This document shows positions 45,668 to 53,939 of a stretch of 64,000 nucleotides of DNA, one piece after another. A program made the position numbers and the translations under genes. The DNA is taken from the NCBI GenBank assembly GCA_948736885.1, contig CAPXWY010000004.1, positions 24,276 through 88,275 of the forward strand, in the 5' to 3' direction. Source of the DNA: an uncultured Alistipes sp. Lineage in GTDB: Bacteria > Bacteroidota > Bacteroidia > Bacteroidales > Rikenellaceae. The number at the start of each line of letters is the position of its first letter. Position 1 is the stretch's first letter. The notes beneath the pieces were generated by a model. It saw nothing but the letters and a program-made list of their open reading frames with translations, ran no database searches and had not been told where the DNA came from.

Positions 45668-47143
45668 ATGCTGAAAAAACTCGCACTTCTGTTCCCGCTC
45701 TGCGCCCTGACGCTCTCCACGTCCCCGGCACAGACCATCCGCAGCTTCGTCACCCGCCCCGACCGTTCGGCGCTCTTCGCCGAGCAGGAGCAGGCGGTCG
45801 AATTCGCCGACCGGCGCAACGAACGCGCACCCTACATCGTCGTCGACCCGCGCCAGAGCTACCAGCGCATCGACGGCTTCGGCTTCGCCCTCACGGGCGG
45901 CAGCGCCGAACACCTTATAAAGATGTCGCCCAAGGCCCGGCAGGCGCTGCTCAAGCAGCTTTTCGACCCGCACAAGGGCATCGGCATCAGCTGCATCCGA
46001 CTCACGCTGGGCGCTTCGGACCTCAACAGCTTCGTATTCTCCTACGACGACATGCCCGACGGCGAGGAGGATTTCGCCCTCGAGCACTTCTCGCTGGCGC
46101 AGGACCTCAAGGACGTGATCCCCGTCATGCACGAAATCCTGGCTATCAACCCCGACATCCGGATCCTCTCCTCGCCCTGGTCGGCACCGGCCTGGATGAA
46201 GGAGTCGAAGAACGTGCGCGGCGGCAAGCTCCGCAAGGAGTGCTACGGCGTCTATGCCGACTACTTCGTGCGCTACATAGAGGCGATGCGCGGGCACGGA
46301 ATCGAAATCGAGGCCGTGACCATCCAGAACGAACCGCTCAACTCGCGCAACACGCCGAGCATGCCGTGGTCGGCCGCCGACCAGATCGACTTCGTGAAGA
46401 ACCACCTGGGGCCCAAGTTCCGCGCAGCGAACCTCCCGACCGGCATCATCGTCTTCGACCACAACTGCGACCGCCCCGACTATGCGCTGGAGATCTACGA
46501 CGATCCCGAAGCGGCGCAGTATGTTCTCGGTGCCGCCTACCACCACTACCGCGGCGATCTGAGCGCCATGAGCTACGTCCACGAAGCGCGCCCCGACAAG
46601 GAGATCTACTTCACCGAGCAGATGACCACCGAACGCCCGGGCTCGCCGCGCATCGACATCGCACCGGCCGTCGGGCGGCTCATCGTCGGCATCACGCGCA
46701 ACTGGAGCCGCAACGTGGTGCTCTGGAACCTCGCGGCCGACCCCGACAACGACCCGCACACCGACAACGGCGGCTGCTCGATGTGTCAGGGCGCCGTGAC
46801 CATCGACGGCAACGAATCCTCGTTCAACCTGGCCTACTACGTCGTCGCCCACGCCTCGAAGTTCGTGCGTCCGGGCTCCGTGCGCATCGCCTCGACCGCT
46901 CCCGGCGACCGCAGCATGCAGCTCTGCGAAGACGAACAGCGCCCGGGAGTCTTCCGCGCCAACGTGGTGGCGCATACCGACGTGCCGGCCAACGTAGCTT
47001 TCCGCACGCCCGACGGGCGCATCGTGCTGGTCGTGTCGAACGACTCCTGGTCGCGCCGCACGGTCAACATCCAGTATGAAGGGCGCTTCGCAACGCTCGA
47101 TCTCGAACCCGGAGCAACGGCCACCTACGTATGGGAAAAGTAG
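45668..47143 (+). CDS. Secreted GH30 glycoside hydrolase
   Basis: This 491-residue protein has a signal peptide ending TSPAQ. A GH30 barrel follows, with YQRIDGFGFALTGGSAEHL near residue 60, SSPWSAPAWMKES near 172, the acid/base in VTIQNEPLNSRN near 218 and the nucleophile in IYFTEQMTTERP near 315. A C-terminal beta-sandwich follows (GRIVLVVSNDSWSRRTVNIQYEG). GH30 covers beta-glucosidase, beta-1,6-glucanase and xylanase-type activities. In this operon it could remove glucose from glucomannan or side chains; substrate is not determined by sequence. Confidence 0.87.
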   Translation: MLKKLALLFPLCALTLSTSPAQTIRSFVTRPDRSALFAEQEQAVEFADRRNERAPYIVVDPRQSYQRIDGFGFALTGGSAEHLIKMSPKARQALLKQLFDPHKGIGISCIRLTLGASDLNSFVFSYDDMPDGEEDFALEHFSLAQDLKDVIPVMHEILAINPDIRILSSPWSAPAWMKESKNVRGGKLRKECYGVYADYFVRYIEAMRGHGIEIEAVTIQNEPLNSRNTPSMPWSAADQIDFVKNHLGPKFRAANLPTGIIVFDHNCDRPDYALEIYDDPEAAQYVLGAAYHHYRGDLSAMSYVHEARPDKEIYFTEQMTTERPGSPRIDIAPAVGRLIVGITRNWSRNVVLWNLAADPDNDPHTDNGGCSMCQGAVTIDGNESSFNLAYYVVAHASKFVRPGSVRIASTAPGDRSMQLCEDEQRPGVFRANVVAHTDVPANVAFRTPDGRIVLVVSNDSWSRRTVNIQYEGRFATLDLEPGATATYVWEK

Positions 47144-47222
47144 CCCGATTCCTGCCGCCAACTATGCTCGCCGTACATCCGGCCGAACCCGCTTCAACGA
47201 CCAACCCATAAAACCAACCGAC

Positions 47223-48359
47223 ATGAAACGCATCCTGATCTGTACCCTGCTGCTCACGCTCTGCACCGGCACCGCCCCGGCGGCCGGCAAGCGGATGAAA
47301 GCACCTCAAAAAACGACCCTGAAGATGGTCGACCCCGACGCCACGCCCGAAACCAAGGCCCTCTACGCCAATCTTTGGTGCATGGGTTACGAAGGCGTGA
47401 TGTTCGGACACCACGACTACCCCTCCTACGGCATCGGCTGGCGGGGCGACGCCGGCCGCTCCGACGTCAAGGACCTCGTCGGCTCGCACCCGGCCGTCTA
47501 CAGCCTCGACATGGCGGGCATCGACGACCGCAAGATACAACTCGTCCGCGAGGCCCGCGAGCGCGGCGGCGTCTGCATGCTGGTCTGGCACCAGAGCAAC
47601 CCGCTGACCGAGGGCCCCGGCACGAAATATCCCGTCGGCACGGCCTGGGACAACACCAAGGTCGTCGACCGCATCCTGACCGAGGGTTCGGAGATGAACA
47701 TCAAGTACAAGGCCCGGCTGGACAAGGTGGCCGAAGCCTTCCGCAAGATGGTCGACAAGCAGGGCCGCCCGATTCCGGTGATCTTCCGCCCGCTGCACGA
47801 GCACACGCAGACCTGGAACTGGTGGGGCCGTTCGGCCACGACGCACGAAGAGTTCGTGGCCTTCTGGCGATTCATCGTCAGCTACCTGCGCGACACCAAG
47901 GAGATACACAACGTCATCTACGCCATATCGCCTCAGATGGACGCCCTCTACGACGATCCCGTGGGCCGCATTCTCTTCCGCTGGCCGGGCGACGAATGGG
48001 TCGACTTCGTGGGCATGGACTGCTACCACGGCCTCAACACCCGGGCCTTCGTTGCGAACGTCGAAGCGATGAGCGAAGTGCACCGGCGCGTGCACAAGCC
48101 CGTCGGCGTCACGGAAACCGGCCTGGAGAACGACCACAAGGCCGACTACTGGACGGAAGACGTGCTGCCGGCCCTGCGCAACCAGCCCTGCGCGATGGTC
48201 GTGGCCTGGCGCAACGACAACCCGCGGCACGCCTACGGCCCCTACCCCTCCGACTCGACGGCCGACAACTTCAGGCGCTTCTTCGACGACCCGTGGACGC
48301 GCTTCGAGTGCGATCTGCCCGACATGTACACGATGCCCCGGAACGTCACCGTCAAATAA
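47223..48359 (+). CDS. Secreted GH26 beta-mannanase
   Basis: This 378-residue protein has a cleavable signal (LLLTLCTGTAPAA, no lipobox Cys). A GH26 domain follows: FGHHDYPSYGIGW near residue 60, WHQSNPLTEG, the acid/base in FRPLHEHTQTWNWWG near 190, GDEWVDFVGMDCYHG and the nucleophile in VGVTETGLEN near 297. It is closely similar in motif wording to the surface lipoprotein enzyme at 40225 (HEHTQTW, GMDCYHGLNT, RWPGDEWVDF), so the two look like paralogues placed in different compartments, this one periplasmic. It probably trims imported manno-oligosaccharides. Confidence 0.9.
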   Translation: MKRILICTLLLTLCTGTAPAAGKRMKAPQKTTLKMVDPDATPETKALYANLWCMGYEGVMFGHHDYPSYGIGWRGDAGRSDVKDLVGSHPAVYSLDMAGIDDRKIQLVREARERGGVCMLVWHQSNPLTEGPGTKYPVGTAWDNTKVVDRILTEGSEMNIKYKARLDKVAEAFRKMVDKQGRPIPVIFRPLHEHTQTWNWWGRSATTHEEFVAFWRFIVSYLRDTKEIHNVIYAISPQMDALYDDPVGRILFRWPGDEWVDFVGMDCYHGLNTRAFVANVEAMSEVHRRVHKPVGVTETGLENDHKADYWTEDVLPALRNQPCAMVVAWRNDNPRHAYGPYPSDSTADNFRRFFDDPWTRFECDLPDMYTMPRNVTVK

Positions 48360-48369
48360 GCGCCCGACC

Positions 48370-49509
48370 ATGAAACCCATCCTCGCGATCCTCTGTGCGG
48401 CCGCCCTGCTCGGCGGCTGCACCGCCGCCCCGAAAAACATCGCTCCCGTCAACCCCGACGCTTCGCCCGAGGCGCGGCAGCTGCTCGAATTCCTCTACTC
48501 GGTCCGCGGCCGATATACGCTGGCTGGCCAGCACAACTTCATCAGCGAACCGCCCCGCTACGACAGCGTGGTCCATGCCATGACGGGCAAACACCCCGTC
48601 GTGTGGGGCAGCGACTTCAGCTTCAACGCCCTGGGCGACAACATCCGCGACTTCCACCACTGCGGTCCGATGAACATCACCTCGCCGTGGGGCGAATGCC
48701 GCACGACAGGCCGCACGACCGGGGAGCTGCGCCAGAGCCTTGTCGACGAAATCAAGCGCCGCCACGCCGAGGGACGCATCATCACCCTCATGTGGCACTG
48801 CTGTTTCCCGACCGAGTGCAACGACTGCAACGGCAACTCGATCTGGACGTGGGCCGAGAAGCTGCCCCCGCAATACGTATGGGACGAACTGACCGCCGAC
48901 GGCACACAGCTGAACAAGCTGTGGAAGAAGCAGATGGACACGGTGATCCCCTACCTCAGACAGTTGCAGGAGGCGCGCATTCCCGTGCTGTGGCGCCCCT
49001 ACCACGAGATGAACGGCGTGTGGTTCTGGTGGTGCAACAAGCCCGGCGAGGAGGGATTCGCCAAGCTGTGGCGCATGACCTACGACTACTTCACCCGTGT
49101 GCACAAGCTCGACAACCTGCTCTGGGTGTGGAACACCAATGCCCCGCGCGACATTCCGGGCGACGAGGCGGGCCCCTATGCCGACTACTTCCCCGGCCTC
49201 GAATATGTCGACGTGCTGGCCGCCGACGTCTACAAGCGCGACTACCGGCAGTCGCACCACGACGAGCTGAAAGCGCTGGCCGGCGGCAAGCTCATCGCCC
49301 TGGGCGAAGTGGGCCAGCTGCCCGATCCGGAGGCCTACCGCAACCAGCCCGACTGGTCGTGGTTCATGGTGTGGGGCTACTTCATCAACAGCCAGCAGAG
49401 CGGCGACCTCGACTCGGCGACGGCCGTGCGGCGCATCTACGACGACCCGCGCACGCTGACGCTCGACAAGATCGATTTCAGCGGCGGCACCTACAAACTG
49501 AAGAAGTAG
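48370..49509 (+). CDS. GH26 lipoprotein, divergent mannanase-like
   Basis: This 379-residue lipoprotein has lipobox AALLGGC. Its GH26 domain differs from the other three: GRYTLAGQHNFISEP near residue 48, WHCCFPTECNDCNG near 142 with three cysteines, the acid/base in LWRPYHEMNGVWFWW near 210, and the nucleophile in IALGEVGQLPD near 311. These motifs recall the GH26 group containing mannobiohydrolases and some lichenases. It is the last gene of the unit, 10 bp after the previous GH26, with a terminator at 49536. Confidence 0.86.
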   Translation: MKPILAILCAAALLGGCTAAPKNIAPVNPDASPEARQLLEFLYSVRGRYTLAGQHNFISEPPRYDSVVHAMTGKHPVVWGSDFSFNALGDNIRDFHHCGPMNITSPWGECRTTGRTTGELRQSLVDEIKRRHAEGRIITLMWHCCFPTECNDCNGNSIWTWAEKLPPQYVWDELTADGTQLNKLWKKQMDTVIPYLRQLQEARIPVLWRPYHEMNGVWFWWCNKPGEEGFAKLWRMTYDYFTRVHKLDNLLWVWNTNAPRDIPGDEAGPYADYFPGLEYVDVLAADVYKRDYRQSHHDELKALAGGKLIALGEVGQLPDPEAYRNQPDWSWFMVWGYFINSQQSGDLDSATAVRRIYDDPRTLTLDKIDFSGGTYKLKK

Positions 49510-49535
49510 ACACGGCCCATACCTGCCAACAAGAA

Positions 49536-49571
49536 GACCGCAGCTCCGACAAGGGCTGCGGTCTCTCTCTT
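49536..49571 (+). terminator. Terminator after the GH26 unit
   Basis: Stem GACCGCAGC/GCTGCGGTC followed by a pyrimidine-rich TCTCTCTTT tail. Confidence 0.8.
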
Positions 49572-49588
49572 TCGCGGCCGGCAGAGGC

Positions 49589-50590
49589 CTATCCGATCGA
49601 CAGACGCGTTATTTCGTCGAGCTCCTCGTCGGCAAAGCGGGTGTTTTCGAGCGCCCGCAGGTTGTCGGCGATCTGCTCCGTGGAGCTGGCGCCGATGATG
49701 ACCGACGAGACGCGCTCGTCGCGCAGCAGCCACGCCAGCGACATCTCCGCAAGCGTCTGACCGCGGCGGCGGGCCACGGCGTCGAGTCCCCGGATGCGGC
49801 CCAGCACCTCGTCGGTCAGCGCCTCGCGCTGAAGCGCGCCGCCCGTGGCGATGCGCGAACCGGCCGGAACGCCGTTGAGATAACGGTTCGTCAGCAACCC
49901 CTGGGCCAGCGGCGAAAAGGCGATGAAGCCCGACCCGGCATCGGCCGAGAGCTGCAACACGCCCGAACGCTCGGGTTCGCGGTCGAAAAGGTTGTAGCGG
50001 TCCTGGAACAGCAGGCAGGGCACGTCGCGCTCAGCCAGATAACCGTAGGCAAAGCGCGCCGCTTCGAGCGGATAGCGCGAGATGCCGACGTAGAGCGCCT
50101 TGCCCCGGCGGACGATGTCGACGAGCGCCTGCAAGGTCTCCTCGAGCGGCGTATCAGGATCGTAACGGTGGGAATAAAACAGGTCGACGTAGTCGAGCTT
50201 CATGCGGCGCAGGCTCTGGTCGAGGCTGGCCATCAGATATTTGCGCGAACCCCAGTTGCCATAGGGGCCGGGCCACATGTCGTAGCCTGCTTTCGAGGAG
50301 ATGAACAGCTCGTCGCGATAGGGACGGAACGACCGCTCCATGAGCAGCCCCATGTTCTCCTCGGCCGCACCGTAGACCGGTCCGTAGTTGTTGGCCAGAT
50401 CGAAATGGGTGATGCCGCGGTCGAAGGCGTAGTGGGCCATCTCCCGGATGCGGGCGAAAGGCTGCTCGCTGCCGAAGTTGTGCCACATGCCCAGCGAGAG
50501 AGGCGGCAGCAGCACGCCGCTGCGGCCCGCCCGGCGGTAGGAGGTCGACTCGTAGCGGTCGGGAGCGGGAGAATATGGAGGCTGAATCAT
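49589..50590 (-). CDS. Aldo/keto reductase (YghZ/Tas-like)
   Basis: This 333-residue cytoplasmic NADPH-dependent oxidoreductase has the AKR tetrad: Asp and Tyr in HFDLANNYGPVYGAAEENMG near residues 54-59, Lys in FISSKAGYDMWPGPYG near 88, and His in YVDLFYSHRYDPDTP near 130. The nucleotide-binding end is VIIGASSTEQIADNL near 295. The wording resembles the L-glyceraldehyde-3-phosphate reductase group, but the in vivo substrate is uncertain. The start MIQPPYSPAPDRYE at 50590 excludes a noisy upstream extension. It stands alone between terminators. Confidence 0.9.
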   Translation of the reverse strand: MIQPPYSPAPDRYESTSYRRAGRSGVLLPPLSLGMWHNFGSEQPFARIREMAHYAFDRGITHFDLANNYGPVYGAAEENMGLLMERSFRPYRDELFISSKAGYDMWPGPYGNWGSRKYLMASLDQSLRRMKLDYVDLFYSHRYDPDTPLEETLQALVDIVRRGKALYVGISRYPLEAARFAYGYLAERDVPCLLFQDRYNLFDREPERSGVLQLSADAGSGFIAFSPLAQGLLTNRYLNGVPAGSRIATGGALQREALTDEVLGRIRGLDAVARRRGQTLAEMSLAWLLRDERVSSVIIGASSTEQIADNLRALENTRFADEELDEITRLSIG

Positions 50591-50731
50591 AACGAAAATA
50601 TTGTATGCGTGAATGTTGCGGCCGGATCGGAAGTCATGCGCAAACCCCGGAACCCGGAGTGCGCCGGGCGGGTTGCACACGGTCGGTCCGGCAAAAGGAA
50701 TGCTGCGGCCGACCCGAACCCTGCCGCAAGA

Positions 50732-50739
50732 CAAAGATA
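50732..50739 (-). promoter_or_regulatory. -7 element upstream of the aldo/keto reductase
   Basis: Minus strand TATCTTTG, perfect to consensus; leader about 135 nt. Confidence 0.5.
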
Positions 50740-50752
50740 CCGATTTTAAATG

Positions 50753-50781
50753 AAAAAAGCGGCCCGCAAGCCGCTCTTTTC
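50753..50781 (-). terminator. Terminator for minus-strand transcript from the decarboxylase/cupin gene
   Basis: The stem GCGGC/GCCGC is extended by A/T pairs. On the minus strand it is followed by TTTTTTC. Confidence 0.7.
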
Positions 50782-50811
50782 AACCGTTTCGGGAAAGGAT
50801 TTTCCCGGTGC

Positions 50812-51104
50812 TCACTCCTTGGAGGATTGCTGCGAAAGAAGGACCTGCCGGTATTCGTTCCACATCGGCTCGATGCCGCAGTCGTCCGGCACCCCGGCGG
50901 CAGCACCACGATGGACAGCGCGAGCACCCGGCTCGCGGAACGCATAACAACGAATTTACAGCATTGTTGGGACGACAAGGTATATAATCGTGTAGGAATA
51001 TTCGTAGTTCTCGCCGTTGAGATAGTCCGCGGCCACGAACGACACAGCGAAGAATCCGACGCAGACCGGCCGCCACGAAAATCGGAACCGGCGGCCCGCC
51101 ATCC
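50812..51104 (-). pseudogene. Possible degraded small membrane-protein gene
   Basis: This 290-bp gap has protein-like pieces on the minus strand in different frames: RFSWRPVCVGFFAVSFVAAD with YSYTIIYLVV, then RSASRVLALSIVVLPPG, then a plausible C-terminus EPMWNEYRQVLLSQQSSKE ending in a stop at about 50812. They would form one small hydrophobic protein only if at least one frameshift is assumed. No family is recognised. It may instead be noncoding. Confidence 0.25.
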
Positions 51105-51107
51105 TGT

Positions 51108-51938
51108 CTACTCGCGGCAACAAGAGCCGCCGAGCCGGTCGTACGCTTCGTCCGTCACCGGTTCGAGCCACTCGGTCGAACATGCCTCGCCCGCCACTTC
51201 GAACGCCAGGTGCGCGAACCAGCTGTCGGCAGCGGCCCCGTGCCAGTGCTTCACGTTGGCGGGGATATGAATGACCGTACCGGGCAGAATCGCCTGCGCA
51301 GGCTTGCCCTCCTCCTGGTACCAGCCCCGGCCGGCCACGCCGACGAGCATCTGTCCGCCGCCTTTCGCCGCCTTGTGGATATGCCAGTTGTTGCGGCAGC
51401 GCGGCTCGAACGTCACGTTGGCGATGGCCACCTGCTCGCGCGAAACCGGCGCAAGATAGCTGTTGCCCGTAAAATACTGCGCATAAGCCGTGTTGGGCTC
51501 ACCGATGGGGAATATCATCTCGCGCTGAAAGGCCGCCTTGGCATCCCCGGTGTCCGAATCGTCGGCCCACACTTCCTTGGCCAGGCGGAACGCCGCCCAG
51601 GCATTGGGCCAGCCCGCATAGAAAGCCATGTGGGTGAGCATCTCCGAAATCTCGGTCCGCGTCACGCCGTTGGTCTTGGCGAATTGCAGGTGGTGACCGA
51701 GCGACGAATCGACGATCCCCTTGCCCACCAGCGTTGCCACCGTAATCATGCTCCGTTCGCGGGGACCCAGCCCCGGACGGTTCCACACTTCGCCGAAAAG
51801 CTCGTCGTCGTTGAGTTGTGCGAATTTCGGTGCGAATTCGCCGAGCTGGTCGCGCCCGGCCGTCTGTACGATTTTTTCCTGTGCCATAACATGCAACGTC
51901 AGAACGCTCGACAGCGTAAGTAACAGTATTTTCTTCAT
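51108..51938 (-). CDS. Secreted carboxymuconolactone-decarboxylase-like protein fused to a cupin
   Basis: This 276-residue protein has a signal peptide (LLTLSSVLTLHVMAQ). Residues about 30-125 are an AhpD/CMD-like helical domain (GEVWNRPGLGPRERSMITVATLVGKGIV, then SEMLTHMAFYAGWPNAWAAF). It lacks the CxxC pair of true AhpD peroxidase partners. Residues about 165-255 are a cupin barrel with metal-type ligands in NNWHIHKAAKGGGQMLVG and HIPANVKHWHGA. CMD-cupin fusions occur in Bacteroidetes and Proteobacteria without a settled function. The secretion signal suggests a periplasmic role. Confidence 0.85.
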   Translation of the reverse strand: MKKILLLTLSSVLTLHVMAQEKIVQTAGRDQLGEFAPKFAQLNDDELFGEVWNRPGLGPRERSMITVATLVGKGIVDSSLGHHLQFAKTNGVTRTEISEMLTHMAFYAGWPNAWAAFRLAKEVWADDSDTGDAKAAFQREMIFPIGEPNTAYAQYFTGNSYLAPVSREQVAIANVTFEPRCRNNWHIHKAAKGGGQMLVGVAGRGWYQEEGKPAQAILPGTVIHIPANVKHWHGAAADSWFAHLAFEVAGEACSTEWLEPVTDEAYDRLGGSCCRE

Positions 51939-51993
51939 CGTGTCCGTTTTCCGCCTGCGGCCCGCAGCCTTTTTCTTCCCGCCGCAGGTTCCG

Positions 51994-52001
51994 CAAAGTT
52001 A
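51994..52001 (-). promoter_or_regulatory. -7 element upstream of the CMD-cupin gene
   Basis: Minus strand TAACTTTG, perfect to consensus, 56 bp from the start codon. Confidence 0.5.
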
Positions 52002-52123
52002 GCGCCTTTTGCAAGAGCCGACGTAACCAGAACCCCGTTGTTCGTATCCATTTTACGGTTTCCCGCCCCCGCGAACCGCACTTCGCACCGCCACGCCTCC
52101 TTCCACCGACAGCCGCCGGGCCG

Positions 52124-52131
52124 TACCTTTG
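52124..52131 (+). promoter_or_regulatory. -7 element upstream of the recombinase
   Basis: TACCTTTG, perfect to consensus, followed by about 240 nt of leader that contains the small frame at 52221. No good -33. Confidence 0.4.
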
Positions 52132-52220
52132 CCCGTGAGGCCGCATCTCCCGACCCGAAGACCCGCCCGGCCGGGCGGCAGCATGCGTCCGAGCCGCGCC
52201 ACTTTTTTTTGATTGCAGAT

Positions 52221-52337
52221 ATGGAAAAGAAAAACAACAATCCGCTGCGGAGCTCCAGACGCTCCGCCCTGAAGAACCGCATCGCAAACGCCGGACACCC
52301 AGTCGGCCGACAGAACACACAAATTCCTCACCGGTAA
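52221..52337 (+). CDS. Possible 38-residue basic leader peptide
   Basis: The ATG-initiated frame MEKKNNNPLRSSRRSALKNR and on to QIPHR is Arg/Asn-rich and ends 37 bp before the recombinase start. It might be a small regulatory peptide or chance. There is no homology I can recall. The rest of the gap 52002-52374 is GC-rich without another candidate. Confidence 0.25.
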   Translation: MEKKNNNPLRSSRRSALKNRIANAGHPVGRQNTQIPHR

Positions 52338-52374
52338 ATCAGCAGCCGGACACCAACCCGAACAAATCTCGCAC

Positions 52375-53571
52375 ATGGCAACAGTCAGAATCAAATACCG
52401 GCCCTCCATCCGCACAGGCAAGGAGGGAACCGTCTACTACCGGATCACTCACAAGCAAACGATTCGTCAGATAACGACCCCCTACCGCATCTTCAGGGAG
52501 GAATGGGATGCGCAAAAATCGGAGGTGGCGCTCGCCTGCGGCGGCAGGGAGCTGTTTCTCCGCACCGTCCGCGAGCATACGGCCCGGGATGCCGAACGTC
52601 TCCGCACCATCATCGGCCGGCTGGAAACCGCCGGATGCGCATTCACGGCGGACGACATCGTGGACCGTTTCCTCGCACCTGCGCACGAAGGCTCCTTCGT
52701 CCGTTTTATGGAGGAACTCGTCGCCCGGCTGCAACACCTGGGTAAAATCCGCACCTCGGAGACCTATGCGGCAGCCGCGGAGAGTTTCATGCGGTTCAGA
52801 GGCGGCCGCGACCTCCTTCTGAACGAAATCGACTCCGACCTGATGGTGGAATACCAAACCTATCTCAGGCAGCGGGGTCTCGCCATGAACACCGTCTCTT
52901 TCTACAACCGCATCCTCCGCGCGGCCTATAACCGCGCCGTGGAAAAAGGGCTTGCCGAGCAGCGCCATCCGTTCCGGCACGTCTATACGGGCGTCGACAA
53001 GACCGTCAAGCGGGCCATTCCGCTCCAGGCCATCAGACGCATCAAGAACCTCGACCTCTCCGCCAGACCGTCGCTGGAATTCGCCCGGGACATGTTCCTC
53101 TTTTCGTTCTACACGCGCGGCATGTCGTTCATCGACATGGCCCATCTGCGGAAACAGGACCTCCGCAACGGCATCCTCTCCTACCGCCGCCGCAAGACCG
53201 GACAGCAACTCTTCATCAAGTGGGAGCAGTGCATGCAGGAGATCGCCGGCAAACACGCGGCCAAGGGTTCCGACCGGCTGCTGGCCATCATCCGGACTCC
53301 CGACAACGCCCTGCGGCAATACCGCAATGCGCTGCGCCTGGTCAACAACAAACTGAAAACGATTTCGGCCATGGCGGGGTTGCAGACCAACCTCACGATG
53401 TACGTCAGCCGGCATTCGTGGGCCAGCATCGCCAGAAGCAAGCATGTACCTCTTTCGGTCATCAGCGAGGGGATGGGCCACGACTCCGAGACGACCACGC
53501 AAATCTACCTGGCCTCCCTGGACAACTCCCTGATAGACAGAGCGAACAGTATGATACTGAAAAATTTGTAG
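52375..53571 (+). CDS. Tyrosine recombinase, candidate invertase for the pilus promoter
   Basis: This 398-residue DNA recombinase has a Bacteroidetes-type N-terminal arm-binding domain (VRIKYRPSIRTGKEGTVYYRITHKQTIRQI), a SAM-like core-binding domain (residues about 100-200), and a catalytic domain. The catalytic Arg is in FSFYTRGMSFIDMAHL, Lys probably in YRRRKTGQQL, the box II motif in YVSRHSWASIARS (Tyr where many integrases have His), His in ISEGMGHDSETTTQIYLA, and the nucleophile Tyr in the same motif. It sits 273 bp before a pair of perfect inverted repeats and the pilus operon, with no transposon or phage genes around. A dedicated DNA invertase is therefore more likely than a mobile-element integrase; this is inference. 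Confidence 0.88.
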   Translation: MATVRIKYRPSIRTGKEGTVYYRITHKQTIRQITTPYRIFREEWDAQKSEVALACGGRELFLRTVREHTARDAERLRTIIGRLETAGCAFTADDIVDRFLAPAHEGSFVRFMEELVARLQHLGKIRTSETYAAAAESFMRFRGGRDLLLNEIDSDLMVEYQTYLRQRGLAMNTVSFYNRILRAAYNRAVEKGLAEQRHPFRHVYTGVDKTVKRAIPLQAIRRIKNLDLSARPSLEFARDMFLFSFYTRGMSFIDMAHLRKQDLRNGILSYRRRKTGQQLFIKWEQCMQEIAGKHAAKGSDRLLAIIRTPDNALRQYRNALRLVNNKLKTISAMAGLQTNLTMYVSRHSWASIARSKHVPLSVISEGMGHDSETTTQIYLASLDNSLIDRANSMILKNL

Positions 53572-53595
53572 ACGAAAGACGACCCGCAGCCTCCT

Positions 53596-53614
53596 CTCTT
53601 ACCAAAAGAGGGAT
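53596..53614 (+). repeat. Degenerate third copy of the inversion repeat
   Basis: These 19 bp match the left inverted repeat at 18 positions (A instead of G at the eleventh). The similarity continues into the adjoining promoter module: by hand count 43 of 53 positions match between 53596-53648 and 53680-53732. Confidence 0.75.
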
Positions 53615-53623
53615 CGGATTGCA

Positions 53624-53654
53624 CAAATATATGCAAAATGTTCCTGATCTGCAA
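53624..53654 (-). promoter_or_regulatory. Second leftward promoter in the degenerate module
   Basis: On the minus strand TTG (53652-53654), a 20-bp spacer and TATATTTG (53624-53631) form a promoter pointing at the 3' end of the recombinase gene. The -7 box starts at the same offset (28 bp) from its repeat as in the main module. Confidence 0.55.
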
Positions 53655-53679
53655 AAATAATATCGGCAAGACACATCGG

Positions 53680-53702
53680 CTCTTACCAAGAGAGGGATTG
53701 AA
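53680..53702 (+). repeat. Left inverted repeat (IR-L) of the invertible segment
   Basis: This 23-bp sequence (begins CTCTTACCAAGAG, ends GGATTGAA) is repeated exactly in inverted orientation at 53844-53866. The repeat contains its own imperfect dyad (CTCTT...AAGAG), as expected of a recombinase core site. Confidence 0.9.
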
Positions 53703-53843
53703 TCATACAAATGTATGTAAAATATTCCGGATTCAAGTATTTTTCACCGATGCAAACCATATTTTGCATCGAAAAGCACCGAATCGTTTAGCAAAACGAC
53801 CGTTCGTTGCATATCAAAATCCTGATTCCCGGCCCGTTTCATT
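53703..53843. promoter_or_regulatory. Invertible 141-bp promoter segment, apparently in OFF orientation
   Basis: This AT-rich segment lies between the perfect inverted repeats. The only good promoter inside (53708-53736) faces the recombinase, away from the pilus genes. If the segment flips, the promoter comes to lie just inside IR-R and faces the pilus operon with a leader of about 100 nt. No TAnnTTTG facing right is present between here and the pilus start. The arrangement is that of phase-variable promoters known in Bacteroidales. Confidence 0.8.
53708..53736 (-). promoter_or_regulatory. Leftward promoter inside the invertible segment
   Basis: On the minus strand TTG (53734-53736), an 18-bp spacer and TACATTTG (53708-53715), perfect to the -7 consensus. 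The start point would lie in IR-L. Confidence 0.7.
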
Positions 53844-53866
53844 TTCAATCCCTCTCTTGGTAAGAG
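53844..53866 (-). repeat. Right inverted repeat (IR-R) of the invertible segment
   Basis: Exact reverse complement of 53680-53702, placed 74 bp before the first pilus gene. Confidence 0.9.
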
Positions 53867-53939
53867 ATGACGCATTGCCCTGCCAATTGCGCATCCCGGT
53901 AAAGATACAACGCTTGTTGTCGAACATAACGAAAAGATA

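Noticed and set aside
53572..53939. Reading the repeats near the recombinase as attachment sites of an integrated element
   Set aside because: They are inverted, not direct, are only 141 bp apart, and enclose a promoter rather than genes, which fits inversion better than integration.
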